DNA of 64,000 nt from Dicaeum eximium. Lineage: Eukaryota > Chordata > Aves > Passeriformes > Dicaeidae. The stretch is taken from positions 180,763 through 244,762 of the forward strand of contig VWZP01008291.1 of assembly GCA_013396995.1 (NCBI GenBank). The letters run 5' to 3'. A program made the translations under genes and the position numbers. The notes below the pieces were generated by a model. The model was not told the DNA's origin. It saw nothing but the letters and a program-made list of their open reading frames with translations, and did no database searches. Shown one piece after another: positions 1 to 12,112 of this stretch; the stretch's first letter is position 1, and the number at the start of each line of letters is the position of its first letter.

Positions 1-156
1 TCGCCCGGCTCTGTCTCAGCCCGAACCGCCCGGCTCTGCCCCGTCCCGAACCGCTCGGCTCTGCCCCAGCCAGATCAGCCCGGCTCTGCCCGAGCCCCAA
101 CCCGAACCGCTCGGCTCTGCCCCGTCCCGAACCGCCCGGCTCTGTCCCAGCCCGGA
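1..156. repeat. 25-bp GC-rich tandem repeat, cut by window start
   Basis: The anchor CGGCTCTG recurs at 6, 31, 56, 81, 112 and 137, giving periods of 25, 25, 25, 31 and 25 bp. Units read roughly CGGCTCTGCCCCGTCCCGAA plus CCGCC. The array probably starts before the window. The minus-strand open frame across it is a by-product. Confidence 0.85.
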
Positions 157-404
157 GCAGGCGCTGAGCGCGGTGCTGCGCGGGCAGAACCCGGTGCTTG
201 GCGCGTCCCCTCGGTGCGCAGGTGACAGCCTCGCTCTGTTTGGGGATTCGGGCAGAGGTGGAAGATGCCAGCAGGACCCGCGCTAACGGCGGGGGAGAAT
301 TCATTCATATAGGCACCGGAGTTCCTCTGTATGTGACAGAATAGGATTTTTCGTTTCTCTAAACAAGGAACTAGTCAGTTCTGGTTTATCGTGTTTTAAC
401 ACTG

Positions 405-610
405 CGCAGTGAGCGTAGCTCTCCGCGCCTGCCCTCGTCCGCCGGTCCCTCCTTGGCTTCACGCCCCGGCGGGTGCCTGGCGGTGGCCGGACCGAGGAGG
501 ATCGGGACCCGGCGCGGGCACTGAGCGGCGGAACCGAACGAGCGCTGAGCCCCCGCAGCCGCCGGTGAGCTCGGGGCCGGCGAGCTCGTCCGGGAGAAAT
601 CAGCACTTGG
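405..610. promoter_or_regulatory. Small CpG-rich patch, possible promoter
   Basis: High GC with many CpGs, dropping abruptly to AT-rich DNA after about 620. A donor-like CCGCCGGTGAGCTCG lies at about 559-573. This might be a non-coding first exon or simply a GC-rich patch; no coding sequence or gene identity can be supported. Confidence 0.35.
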
Positions 611-1962
611 CTTTTCCCGCTCACGCTCCAGCTGATAGCAGAGCCATTTAAACTCCCGAAATACCGAACGAAGCTGGCAAGGAAAAACCTGTTTTCCTTG
701 GGATGATCACCAATGCTCCACTAATAGAGATTATAAATGGTCCCATCGCTTCCCAGCTGCTCGTCCCCGATAGATTCGGCATCCGTGTTACACGGGCATC
801 ACTGCTCTTTTATAATCTGCTCATTTAAATATTTTTGCATAACACTGCTAGCAAAAATCAAGGAATATTTACAAGAGAAGTGCACCAAGAGTTGAGTTTA
901 TGCATATAATCCACTTTTTTCTGTTATGTTGAATCCCTTGACACCTTATTTCAGAGTTTTATTCAATTGCACTTAGCCAGAACCTTGTTTTGTTTTCTCT
1001 CGCTGGAAACACCTTGAAAATGCTGCAGAGAGCGTGATGGGAAAGTTAAATCTAACAGGATTTTACTAAGATCTCTGTGCAAGGTCTACTTGTTTTTCCT
1101 GTAACATATTCACCTCGTAGTGACATACAGGATGCAGGGACACACCAGTTTTGGAAAACACGCAGGAATGCTGTGGGTAGCATTCTGTTCTATATGGGAT
1201 CAGAATTTGTCTCAAAATGTGCAATATTAAAAATGACCATTTTCCCATCATTCCTATTACCTAGATATGAAAGTTCCAAATTCAAGAATGTGTTTTCACA
1301 TCCACAGCACTCTGGGGTAATATTAAATGTACTCTGTTTAATAAAACACATTCCAAGTTGCTGTTTTGATTGAAGCATTATACTTCTTGTCTTGTTATAA
1401 GTAGTTCAGATTTCACTGGGTCATTGAAAAATTTTGAATCAGTCTCTTTTCAAATCATATTTAAAATACAGACATAAATAACTGTGACACAGATCCCTTC
1501 ACAGCACAAACCAGGAATAAGGGACTCAGTGCTGCACAGCCAGTGCTGCAGTTACCTCCCAAGATAGGAAGGAAATTTTGTCATTCTCCAAACACACTGA
1601 TCGTACCTTTCATAAAACATCTCACATTTATCCAGGGAGACAATGGCATCCCATTTTGCCCTTGAATCATTGAAATAAGAGGTATTTTGATCACAAACGT
1701 CTGCTATTATCAAAACACCATCATGATTTCCACAGGATTAGAATAGATAACCCAGGTGAAGCTGTGCACAGGTCTCCCTCAGCCCACATTCCCCTGGATC
1801 TTTTTTTCTGCATCAAGTTTTACCTGTTTTTAAACACTCTGTCACTGAGAACAGCAGCACCAGCAAAGTCCCTAGTTCTGTCCAGGGCAGCTCCCCTGAG
1901 CACAGGTGATGGCCAGAAGCCCAAGTCCTCTGTTTTGATGTTTTCTCCCTAGAAAACCCTAG

Positions 1963-2015
1963 ATTCACAGAACTGCTTTGGTTGGAATAACGTCTAAGAT
2001 CAACTCTGATGTGCA
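1963..2015 (-). mobile_element. CR1 LINE 3' end fragment, minus orientation
   Basis: AGATTCACAGAACTGCTTTG followed by GTTGGAATAACGTCTAAGAT resembles the reverse complement of the avian CR1 3' terminus (AATCACAGAATGGTTTGGGT type). Only the terminal ~50 bp is recognisable. Confidence 0.65.
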
Positions 2016-3120
2016 TGTGAAAATCACAACAGACTTGCCAAAGATGTTGGAAAAAATATTCACATAAATACTGAAATACGTGCAGACGCTGTTCTCCTTG
2101 CTTGAACCGGGAAACAAATGCAATAAATGCAGCTCAGGTACCAGGGCTCCAGAACTGGTACTTCCCATCAGGATAACCTGTGGGTCAAATGTCTCTCTGC
2201 CTACTCCAGACAGCCCAGGCAGGACTGGGACAGCAGAGCACCAGGTCCATCCAACTGGGTGGCCCCTGACCAGGGGAGGCCAAGGGTCACTGAGGTGTCA
2301 GGTGGGCAGTAGGTTCTCGCTGCACCAGCACCCCAGCATCACCCATCCACCTGCGTGGGGGGTCCTCATCCATTCCTTTAGGAAGTCCCTAATGCAGAAG
2401 GTTTCCCACTCCAGGGAACTCCCGCAGGAGCCCCTGGCTGGGAACAATGCTCAGCGCAGCACTGATCCCTGCATGGATCTCTGGGCACCATACAGCAGCA
2501 AAGGGAAGAGCCATTTCACCTCCCTGTGCTTCATGGAAACTTCTACATGTCAGTCCCACAGTCAGAGGATCCCTCCAGACTTTTCTTTCTTACATATTTC
2601 CACTGTACATCACTTCCCTTCCAGTATGATACCAAGGATAAAAGGGGTGATGGAAGTAGGAGAGCAGTAGCAGGAAAAAAATATCTGACAAACAGCAACA
2701 GCTCCCCAACACCCCTTTAAAGTAATGACGATTTACCAAATGGTTGGGAAGTTGTTATAATTCCTTTTCCAAATTATTACTCGCCCTTTAGATTAGAAAT
2801 GAGGCCAGGGTTAGCAATCAGCCATAAATGGTAGAATTTCTGAAGTAGAAGCACTTGTCTGATTGTGAAGTGGAGGCCATTATTGCCTTGATTGAGTCTT
2901 TTTTTCCGGGTTGTTTTTTTTTTTTTTTCAAGCTTGCTTGATTTGTGGCTGAGAGCACACATTCACCACGGTACTGGGAGCAATCAGTCTTCCCTGCTCT
3001 TTTTTGCTCAGCGATTTAGGGTCCACTACTTTAGCACAGCTGCCACCTTTTAGCCTCCATCAATCAGAGATATTTTTAAGTGAACTGCATTTTGTGTTTG
3101 TCTCCCATTGCCTTCCTCAT

Positions 3121-3178
3121 GCTTTTTCTTTTTTCTTTTCCTTTTTTCTTTTTTTTTGGGGGGGGGGCGGGGGAGGGA
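3121..3178. repeat. Pyrimidine tract joined to a G run
   Basis: A ~37-nt T/C-only tract runs directly into ten Gs (3158-3167), then C, five Gs, A and GGG. Such a switch can form triplex or G-quadruplex structures and is also a common place for base-calling error. Confidence 0.85.
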
Positions 3179-6100
3179 TGGATGTCTGTGAAAATATTGT
3201 GTGAACTTTAGTTCCAAGTATGAAGTTGAAAGAAGGCAGCTGAAGCTGGCTGGTTGTCATCTGGCTCTATGAACATATCAGATCTGCAATTACATGAAAA
3301 ATAGGGTTGAAGTAATTTGCTCAAGGACTGAAGTAAGCCAGAAGCACTGATGGTGTTTTGGGTGCTGGAGTTGAGTTTGTTTTGCCTGAAACTCAGATTT
3401 TAGCCAAGAATTTGTATTTATAAAATTTATTTCCAGAAATTATCTGTTTTGCTAGCATATTGTATTTTAGAGTTCCTTCCAAGCTATCTCTAGAGGTGTG
3501 AAGCACAGCTGAGGGGGGCTGGTGCCTGGCAGACCCCAGGGCTCACCCTGGCCCCCAGCCCATTCCTGGTGGCAGCCAGTGAAGCCTGTGCAGAAAAGGC
3601 AGCAGAGCCAGCAGGGCCACCCTGCTCCAGCCCAGCCACAGAACCCGCCAGCACATCGGGCTCAGGAACACATCAGCACATCTGCAGGAAGCCACAGCCA
3701 TTCACCTCCTTCTTTTAATTGCTACTGCTCTGAAATAGCTGAGTTTTGCCTCATGGGCCATCTGCAGGCAGGAACTCCATGTCCGCTAGCCCAGTAAAAC
3801 ATTTCCAAGGGCCACTGGCACATCCCTGCAGCCATGGTGAATGGAAAGGCACCAAATCCCCAAGCACAGTGGTGTGACAGGCCCTGGGAGCACAGGGGCC
3901 AGGCTGTGCCATGTAATGCCACATAAATTGATGTAACATTTACCATGTGATGTGGTGTGGTGTGGTGTGATGTGATGCTACATTAGAAGGCTAGTCCTGT
4001 TGACAAAAACAGGCACTGGAAAAATAACAAAACTAATATTTCCTGGTACTGGAAACTGCAAATGCAGCAGAACAGGTATTTAATGCATGTCTGTAACTCA
4101 CCTGTTCCCCAGACATGTTTTTCAAAGTGTCAGTTTGGAGGATCTGGTGCATCCCTGACATTAGGCACCAGCCACTAGCTCATCTGCGTGGGACACAGAA
4201 GAAATTTCTCCTACAGATTGCGACTCTTTCTAAGAGCAGCCCATTTGGAGCCAGAGAGGGGGTGAGTGCCAAAACCATCCCTGAGGGGAAACTGGGGGCA
4301 GAGAGTAGCAAAGATCACAGGGCCAGCTTGTCCCTGCCTTAGCAACATTCCCCCAGGGTGCATCTGCTCATCTGACAAGAACCTTCCATCAACTGAAAAC
4401 ATGTTATATTTTGAACAATCCTTAGTTAAAGTTTTAGCCCAGTTGAAATCTTGGGGTAGATGCTGTGGTTATTTGTGTGGAAGAACTATCTAGTATTTTC
4501 CAGGGATTTTTTTTTTCTAAATTTATATTTCAGGAGAGGTTCTGTTAAAAACAAACATTGAGAAAGGTTGCTGTTATCCATCAGATCACTCAGAGATCTC
4601 TGCAGTTGTATTTTGTCAGCTCTGAGGAGTTTGCCAGTGGGGTGACTTGCAGGTCCACACATGTCTTATGTGTTGGCCAGTTTTATGAATTGAAGGGTGT
4701 TGCTCTGCAAGGACTACGGGAGCAAAAGGAAATGGTCCATTTTTCACGTGTACCCCTTTTCCAGGATTACACCCCTCCTTTTCCTTACATCAGGCTGCTG
4801 TGGTTCCGGTCACCACAGTGGGCTGGCCAGCTCAGGACAGGCAAAATTCTCGTGGTCAGCGCGAGGTCTAGCACCAGGAAGGGACGTGTGTCTCACTTCC
4901 TCCCTGCAGCCTGGAGCTGAGCACATGCAGTGGTTCAGATCTGTCACTCAGCATTATCAGCTGCATCTCCTGCGCTCCGGCAGCCCCTGAAGCAGAGGCT
5001 GCGCTGCAGGGTGGCAGCCTGTCACCGGGGCTTCGAGGGACAGGGATAACAATCTCGGTACAAACTTGACATCTATAAATTGATTACATAAGTGGGCAGT
5101 GGTGGTCCTTTCAAGTATGTTCCTTTTGTTTCAGCTTTACAGTAAAATTACCAGCAGCAGTTTACAATTAAGGGAAGTAATAACAACTGCATATGCTTTC
5201 ATCTGCACATACAATTACAATAAACTGCTTGCTTTAATAGGATTGTGAAAAATCTATGTTTGACCCCTACAAAAAAGTAAACATTCTTGTTCTGGATACT
5301 ATATCATTATCACAACAAAGGGAAACTCCTGAAATCTGATGATTTAAACATCTGGAGAATGTTAATCACTTCAAAATGACGGATGTTTTTTATTTCAGCT
5401 TTTGACAGACACACTCCTTTCATAGATAGATGATTATTTACATAAATTACATCACCAATGTGAAAAAAAGAAGTCCAAAATTACTTCAAAGGATAAAGAG
5501 CTTAATTAAAAGGAGGCTTTTATATTTCTTCTGTTGTGGAAGACAGAAGAAATAGAAGAATTTGCAAAGGGAAAACATTAACGCCACCATTTTAAACATT
5601 TTGCAGTTTGGCTGTTGGCTTTTCCCCTCTGTGCATGGGCTGTGGGGGTGCACTTTGGAGGGGGCTGAGGGGCAGTAACAGCACTGCAAGAGTGACCCAC
5701 ACTGCCCCTGCCCCAAGGAACAGGGCAGGTTGTGAGATGGGCAGGGGCCGAGGGGCAGCTCAACTTCTCAAGCACCTCTGCAAAGGCTCTGCAAAGGTTT
5801 TGGTGCTGCTCTGACCAGTGCCTGCAGCTTCCACTGCTCTCTTACCACCAATTTCATACCACGTAAACCCACTGGCTTCAGCAGAACTGTTCCTCACCAA
5901 CTCAGATTTGTTTGGCTTCACATGTATAAGTAAAATAAATAATGTTAAATATATAACAAATACATAATATGTTCTGTATAACATAACGTGTTCTATTTAC
6001 CATAATGTGTTCTATCATAACATACAGATCTACAAAGAGCAGCACCAAGGCACTCATCGAGAGTGGGATTATGGATCTGCATCCAATCCTTCAGTCCTGT

Positions 6101-6436
6101 GCCTCAATGTCACTCATCAGGAAGCAAATTCAGCATCCTCCCCCCTGCCGTTGTGGATGATGAGAACAGGCTCAGCTGCAAGCTTTCAGCTCCTAGCTAC
6201 TTGTAAGACAACAATTTCAAAGAAGGCTGCAGGAACGAGTGAGAGGAACATGGAGGAAAATCTCACCGTGTGACATCTGCAGGGACCCACGAGCCCTTTG
6301 GGTCCAGCCGCGTCAGGCCGCGTTTGACACAAGCAGTCTGAAAGGCCGCTGCACACTGAGGGCAGAGCCAGAAGGATCCCTGTGCTGATCTAACCCACAG
6401 TCTCTGCTCCAGCTGAATCCCGTGGGCTGCAGGAGG

Positions 6437-6913
6437 CTGGAATTGGCCCCACTGCAGCAGGCCCTGCTGGACAGCCCTGGGCCGTGCCCCTCGTGGGGCC
6501 GTGCCCATCAGTGCCACACGGTCCTGAAATTGGCCCCGCCACAGCAGGCCCTGCCGGGGAGCCCTGGGCCATGCTCCTCGTGGGGCCGTGCCCCTCAGCG
6601 CCGCTCAGGGCTGGAATTGGCTCTGCTGGGGAGCCCTGGGCCGTGCTCCTTGTGGGGCCGTGCCCCTCAGCGCCACTCGGGCCTGGAATTGGCTCTGCTG
6701 GGGAGCCCTGGGCTGTGCCCCTCGTGGGGCCGTGCCCCTCAGCACCGCTCGGGGTTGGAATTGGCCCCGCTGCAACAGGCCCTGCTGGGGAGCCCTGGGC
6801 CGTGCCCCTCGTGGGGCCGAGCCCCTCAGCGCCGCTCAGGGCTGGAATTGGCCCTGCTGGAGAGCCCTGGGCCGTGCCCCTCGTGGGGCCGAGCCCCTCA
6901 GCGCCGCCCGGGC
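6437..6913. repeat. Minisatellite with 87- and 72-bp units
   Basis: Six units start at 6437, 6524, 6611, 6683, 6755 and 6842, each opening with a CTGGAATTGG-type anchor. Lengths run 87, 87, 72, 72, 87 and 72 bp. The long units carry an extra 15 bp (about CCCCGCTGCAGCAGG). All lengths are multiples of three, so stop-free frames of 130-220 codons run through on both strands; these are products of the repeat and not genes. Confidence 0.95.
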
Positions 6914-9900
6914 CCAGGCCCAGGCCCGCTGCCACCAGCCAGGCCCGGTGCAATTTGGCCGATCTGCTGCAATTTCCTCCTACACGCTGAGCTGATCCGC
7001 ACGCTGACCTTAGCCAATTTGTCTTCTTTCTGGCAGAAATGTCATCCAAAAGGAAGTTATTAAGTCAAGGAGGTAATTCTGCAAGAGCAGTCCACTGTAT
7101 AAACAGAACTTGACCCAGGGTAATTTATTTCTCATCCTGCACAAAGGTACGACCAATACATTTCAGGATCTAAATATGCCAGTGAAGGTCAAAATGCAAG
7201 AATTTTAGACAATATTCGTGAGGAGTTTTCCTTAGTACTGGAAACCGAGAAACAAGTGTAAAACAGCCTTTAGAATCTGAAGAGATTTGGTATATGTATT
7301 TAAGAGAATAAACATCTGCCGACAGTAGAGCTTGGCCTAAAGTTTTGCTAACCAACTCTTATTTAATTCCCTCCTGAATGTGTTAAACTACATTAATGTC
7401 TCACCACTTAACAACATTACAAAGGGGATCATTTACTGTCTTTTTTCTTTACCAACTTGAAAGACTGCTTAAAAATCATTTTTAAAAGGAGGCAAAGAGT
7501 GAAAAAAATACGAATTCCTGCTCTCCAATGTAGGAAAAACAATAATTTGGAATGCAGTTGGAGGCCTGTCTTCCTTACTAATATTAAATTAATGTTTTGC
7601 TTAGCCTAAAGCAATTTCCTTACCCAAGCCCAGTTCTCAATACATCCATGAACACAAACCATCAGCTTTTCTTACACTGGGTGCACACACAGACACCTAA
7701 CAGCTGGTGGGACCCTGCTGCTCCCAGCCCCTGCAGTGGCCAGTCCTGCCCAGGCAGAGCCCCCGGGGTCCCGGCCAGGACCCCTCCATCCTGGGCAGGG
7801 TGGCAGCCACGGCTCCCCTGTGACATGCCACGGGCCGGGCACCCCTCTGGGCTGGCTCTAGGGAAAAGCCCAGCAGTGTGAAGGCAGGACAATCACCAAG
7901 CTGTGTCCCAAAGAGCAGCTGGGAGCAGCCCCCTGTTCGGGGCAGGAGGTGTGAGGGCTGTTTTGCAGGCAGAAGACGGCTCACGTCTAGTTTTTGGCAA
8001 AACTGCAGGCAATGCTGTCACAGTTTCAAGTATAAACAGACTATAGAGGGCTAATGTCACAGTTTCTACATCATCAAACCCTTTCCTGGTGTGCAAAGGT
8101 ATGAAATGGTTAATTGTATTTATACTGAGAATGCACATGACTTCCCAAGCTATGAAAAGCAGCTCCCTTTCTTGCCTGGTATTTACACTTACATTAAATA
8201 ACTCACTTTCTAGAAACACCAGCATTTGAAGTTTAAGCAACTTCAGAGTATCAAATGTTTCCTTGATGGCTGCACCTGGACCCAGATGAGCTCATTGTAT
8301 ACAACTACAGCCTCACTCAAATGCCCTGCCTGCTCTGTTTGTTTTCACCAGTGAAACACGGATGTGTTATCTCCAACAAACACAGAATCTGCTTCTTGTT
8401 CTTGCTCTTGTCACCCAAAAGGGATTTCACAACATATTTTATTCGGTTATTACATAAAGTCATCTTATTTTCAGTGAGTTTCATATCAGACATGTCTCAG
8501 TTTCTTCCTACAGCTAATACTACCCATCAGTTCTTCATACTATTATCATAATAATTGTTTGGAATTATCATTACTATTATGTATGCAGAGAATAGAAAAT
8601 TAAAGTAGCACACAAATCAAATGGAAAAATGCATTTCAAAAGACCAGAATTAAAATCTAAAGTGACAGGCACAACAAGACTACCTCTCTGTGGAAAATAT
8701 GTGGATTTTCACAGCTATGGATGAGGCACTCCAGAAGACTGTTTATCAGTTTGCATTTTAATACAACCTTAAAATATTAAAATTAGAACTGGGTGAAAAG
8801 TGCCCAGCCAAATAATTTCAGTTCTACCTGTTTCAGAACACAAGCCCTTCTGTTCCCTTCCTGCCACCTCAATGTCAGCCGCAGACAGGGTGACAATGGT
8901 GTCACCGAGTGAGGGCAGGGTGTCCCAGGGAGTTTTACATCCTTCTCCCACTGCAACACAGCCAGAGAACCCACCACTGCTGGGAGGAGGCCTGGGGGCC
9001 TCGGGTCTCCTGGCACCAGCTGGTACCAACCCTGGACCTGGGTCAGAAAAAGGGCAAAACCAAAAGAGGAAATTTCACAAACAAGTATCTCTTTCTTTTC
9101 CAAACCTTAGTGATCTTTTGTCTGACAGTAACAAGGATGGTTCTGAATTCTTCTGCTGCATTAGCAGCTTAAATACATGTGCCACAAACAATCAACACAC
9201 AAACATGACACACCTGTCCAAGTTACCAAGTCACAGTCTTAAATCTGGAGCAAGATACGCTTCCACTGAATCAGAGTCTGGTGTTGATGTCAAAACACTC
9301 CTGTTTAGGTCAGTCTTTGAGCAAATTGAGGAGAGATGGTGGTTTCCAGTGGGATACCAAGGTTAAATAATTTGATGGAGAATGTACACTTGGAGCAAGC
9401 AAAAGTAAACTGCAAGAAGGGTATATAAACTCCTGGGTATATAAATAAACGTACATACTAACACAAGCAGTTTTATCATGAGCCATTGCATTGCCTCATT
9501 CCTGCCATAGGGAGACTGAGACCTCTGGGGATTTAACAAAACAAGCTCCTGATGAAAGTGCAAGTAAAAGAGAGTAAAACAGGTTTGTAATTGTAGTTGA
9601 GGCCTCCAGCTTGAGAGAATTGATCTCCGTCTTGTGCTTTCCAGTAGATTCTCTGTGTGACTTAAATATATGCCCCATTTTGCCTGTCTTTCCACAAGCA
9701 AATGACAGTTGCCCTTTTAACATGAGCCTTAGCCTCAGGCAGCAGCTGTAGTATGCCCAAAGCAGCAGGTAAAGCACCTGCTGATAACTCACAGTACCAA
9801 ACACCTTTGCCTCACGTTTCTCTTGCACTGCCCAGCGGGCTGTGAAGGCACGTCCAGAGCAGAGTCTCAGGCATCTCTCTGCAAGCATCAGCCACTGAAA

Positions 9901-10894
9901 CTTGTCAAGGGGGTCTTTGAGGCAGGCTGAGCTGTTACAAAGCCTGCCCAAATTGCAGTCTTGTTTGAGGGTGGCTCAGGCTGTGCTGTGGGTCCCTGGT
10001 GCCAGTGGTGTGATGGAGCCCTGTGGGTGGGTGCCAGCTGTGCCCCTGGACACAGACCTGTGCATCTGTGTGCAGAACCAAGCCCAGAGAAACCCCCAGA
10101 CAGACACACAAATGTTGGGTTTGAGCTGCAAAGGCACCCAACACTCAAACCGAACACTGTAATCCATTATTACTCACTGCAGATGGAAACAGTGTAAGCT
10201 TACACTTTTCACACCACATTTTGACTCAATACCAGCCAAAGACCAGAGCCAAAATTCTGTCAAGACTCTGTTCTTTTCAGTTTTGATTCCTTGAGAAGGA
10301 ATCTGAGGGAACAACACAACTAGGACTCCATTAACCTAATTAAAAACTTATGCCTTCTTACAAATGAACAGAAGAGATATAGACAGTGAAAGGAAATGTC
10401 ATCAAAATCCCAGGATTCCAACAGTCACAGAGATGTGAGCAATCCTCTGGTAACTCTATAGCTGCATCAAAAGCAGCCAGTGAGCCCCGGGCAGTATGGC
10501 CAAGATGATTACTCAGTTCCTCTTGGAAGTTTACATCCAGCTTCATGTCTTACGTGCCCCGCGCTCCACATTCTGCAACAGGTAAAAGGAAACTAAGCCA
10601 TGTGTTCCTGTTTTAATTACAAATCCAACCCTTTCAACTCATTTCTGGATGACTTAATCATGCTGGGAGACTGAGCAAAGCTGACAGGTGAATGTGAGTA
10701 TGAGGAACACACAGTTGTTAATCTAAACCTTTCCTCTGCACCAGGGGACCATGGACTTCCACCACGACTGGCTGAAGCAAAACACCCAAGGATCCCAGGC
10801 AGGACTGGTGTGGTTGCTAGGCTCAGGTAGAAACTGCACAACTCCCCATCTCTGGTATATTTTCCTGTGTAAAACCCCTAAGACCTGCAGTTGT

Positions 10895-11045
10895 GAGCCA
10901 TTTTGCAGAAAATGAATGGAGGCATACCAAGGGACTGAGCAATTTACCCAAGGGCACACAGATGCCGTGCCACAGCAGGGGACACAGATTTCATATCCAG
11001 AGTCTCCACACCCAATCCATGCCCAAAGACATGTGCCACCCAGCA
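10895..11045 (+). repeat. MIR-like SINE relic
   Basis: TTTTGCAGAAAATGAATGGA, GGACTGAGCAATTTACCCAA, GGGCACACAGATG and GATTTCATATCCAGAGTCTC follow the order of the MIR consensus (CAGATGAGGAAACTGAGGC ... TTGCCCAAGGTCACACAG). It is an old amniote CORE-SINE recognised by eye, with uncertain boundaries. Confidence 0.5.
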
Positions 11046-12009
11046 AGAACCAAGAGCAAAGCAGAGACAGGGGGTGTTTAAACTCACCTTCCAGCTGTAA
11101 CACCACATGGTTCAGCATGGACTGCCCTCATGCCCAGCCTGGTATCATGGTTAGTGAACAGAACTCCCGCTGAAGCAGGACTATAGCAAGAAAAGCAAAG
11201 GGAGGTTTGACCCTATTCAGGATTTTCCTTCCAACATCCATTACCACATATACCATAACACTCAGTATCAAATTGAGATCTCCTAGCAGACTAATGATGG
11301 AACATTCCAGGCCCTTCTCAGCCCTTGGGATGATAGCAGATGGTTCTATTTCACCACTCAGATGAAAGCCCATGGGTTCAGAGGTATTTCATCTCTCTGC
11401 AGCATGTCTCAGCTTTTTCTTTACCAATGATGATTATTCAATAAAAGTTTGTAACTGCAACTTCATATCCACAATATAAATCAGTTTTAACTGCACAGTC
11501 TAAGTATGTGAGTGTTCTGGCAACCAATTGAAAACAGATAGGTTCCTGCTCACAGCTCCATGGCAGTGAAAACCATGACAAGCTGAGGAAGGTATGTTCA
11601 GAAAGGAAAACCTCACACCAGTGCTCATATGGAAATGATTTTTTCAAAACACTGTGGTATTACAAACCCAGCCCACTAAACAGTGAGGTCACAGTAGCAT
11701 TGTTCATCATGGTATCTCCTGTAAAATTCAACTTATTCAGCATTTTTGACTGTCAAGACCCTATTTGCGCTTTAGCGTTAAAACTTAACAGCTGAACAAA
11801 AGAGTCATCTTCATCACTACTAATTATTTCTAAAGGTTCTCAAACTCAGGAATTAGGTTTTACACTCCGGAGCGCTGGAACCTTACCTGTAATATCATTG
11901 CCTACATAGCAAGGTGGAACATTGCATTTTTGCTACTTATAGTAACAAGAAGTAACAACTTTATTAGTTAAGGCCTGCCAGTGCTTAAGAACTCTTTGGA
12001 CAAAGCTTC

Positions 12010-12112
12010 AGATATATGGTTTAACTTTCCAGTTGCTCTGTGTGGAGTCAGGAGTTGGACTCAAGGGTTCTCATGGGTCCGTTTCAGCTCAGGATATTCC
12101 ATGATTCTATGC
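12010..12112 (+). mobile_element. CR1-type LINE 3' end, plus orientation
   Basis: GTGTGGAGTCAGGAGTTGGA, GGGTTCTCATGGGTCCGTTT, CAGCTCAGGATATTCCATGA and TTCTATG match the common avian CR1 3' tail that ends in repeated ATTCTATG. The upstream boundary is not clear. Confidence 0.85.

Larger units (their letters stand above)
621..6436. other. Intergenic DNA, no gene recognised
   Basis: Unique-looking, mostly AT-rich sequence with GC-richer islands near 2200-2500, 3510-3700 and 5610-5760. It holds a CR1 fragment, a pyrimidine/G-run tract near 3120-3180 and a short TGTGG-type microsatellite near 3952-3975. Open frames here lack family similarity and splice context. Confidence 0.7.

Noticed and set aside
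2080..2670. 196-codon open frame on the plus strand
   Set aside because: It begins next to a CR1 fragment, has no domain similarity, and overlaps two other plus-strand frames; no promoter or splice evidence.
9496..9951. 151-codon minus-strand open frame
   Set aside because: The translation resembles no family I know and overlaps another minus-strand frame; treated as chance.
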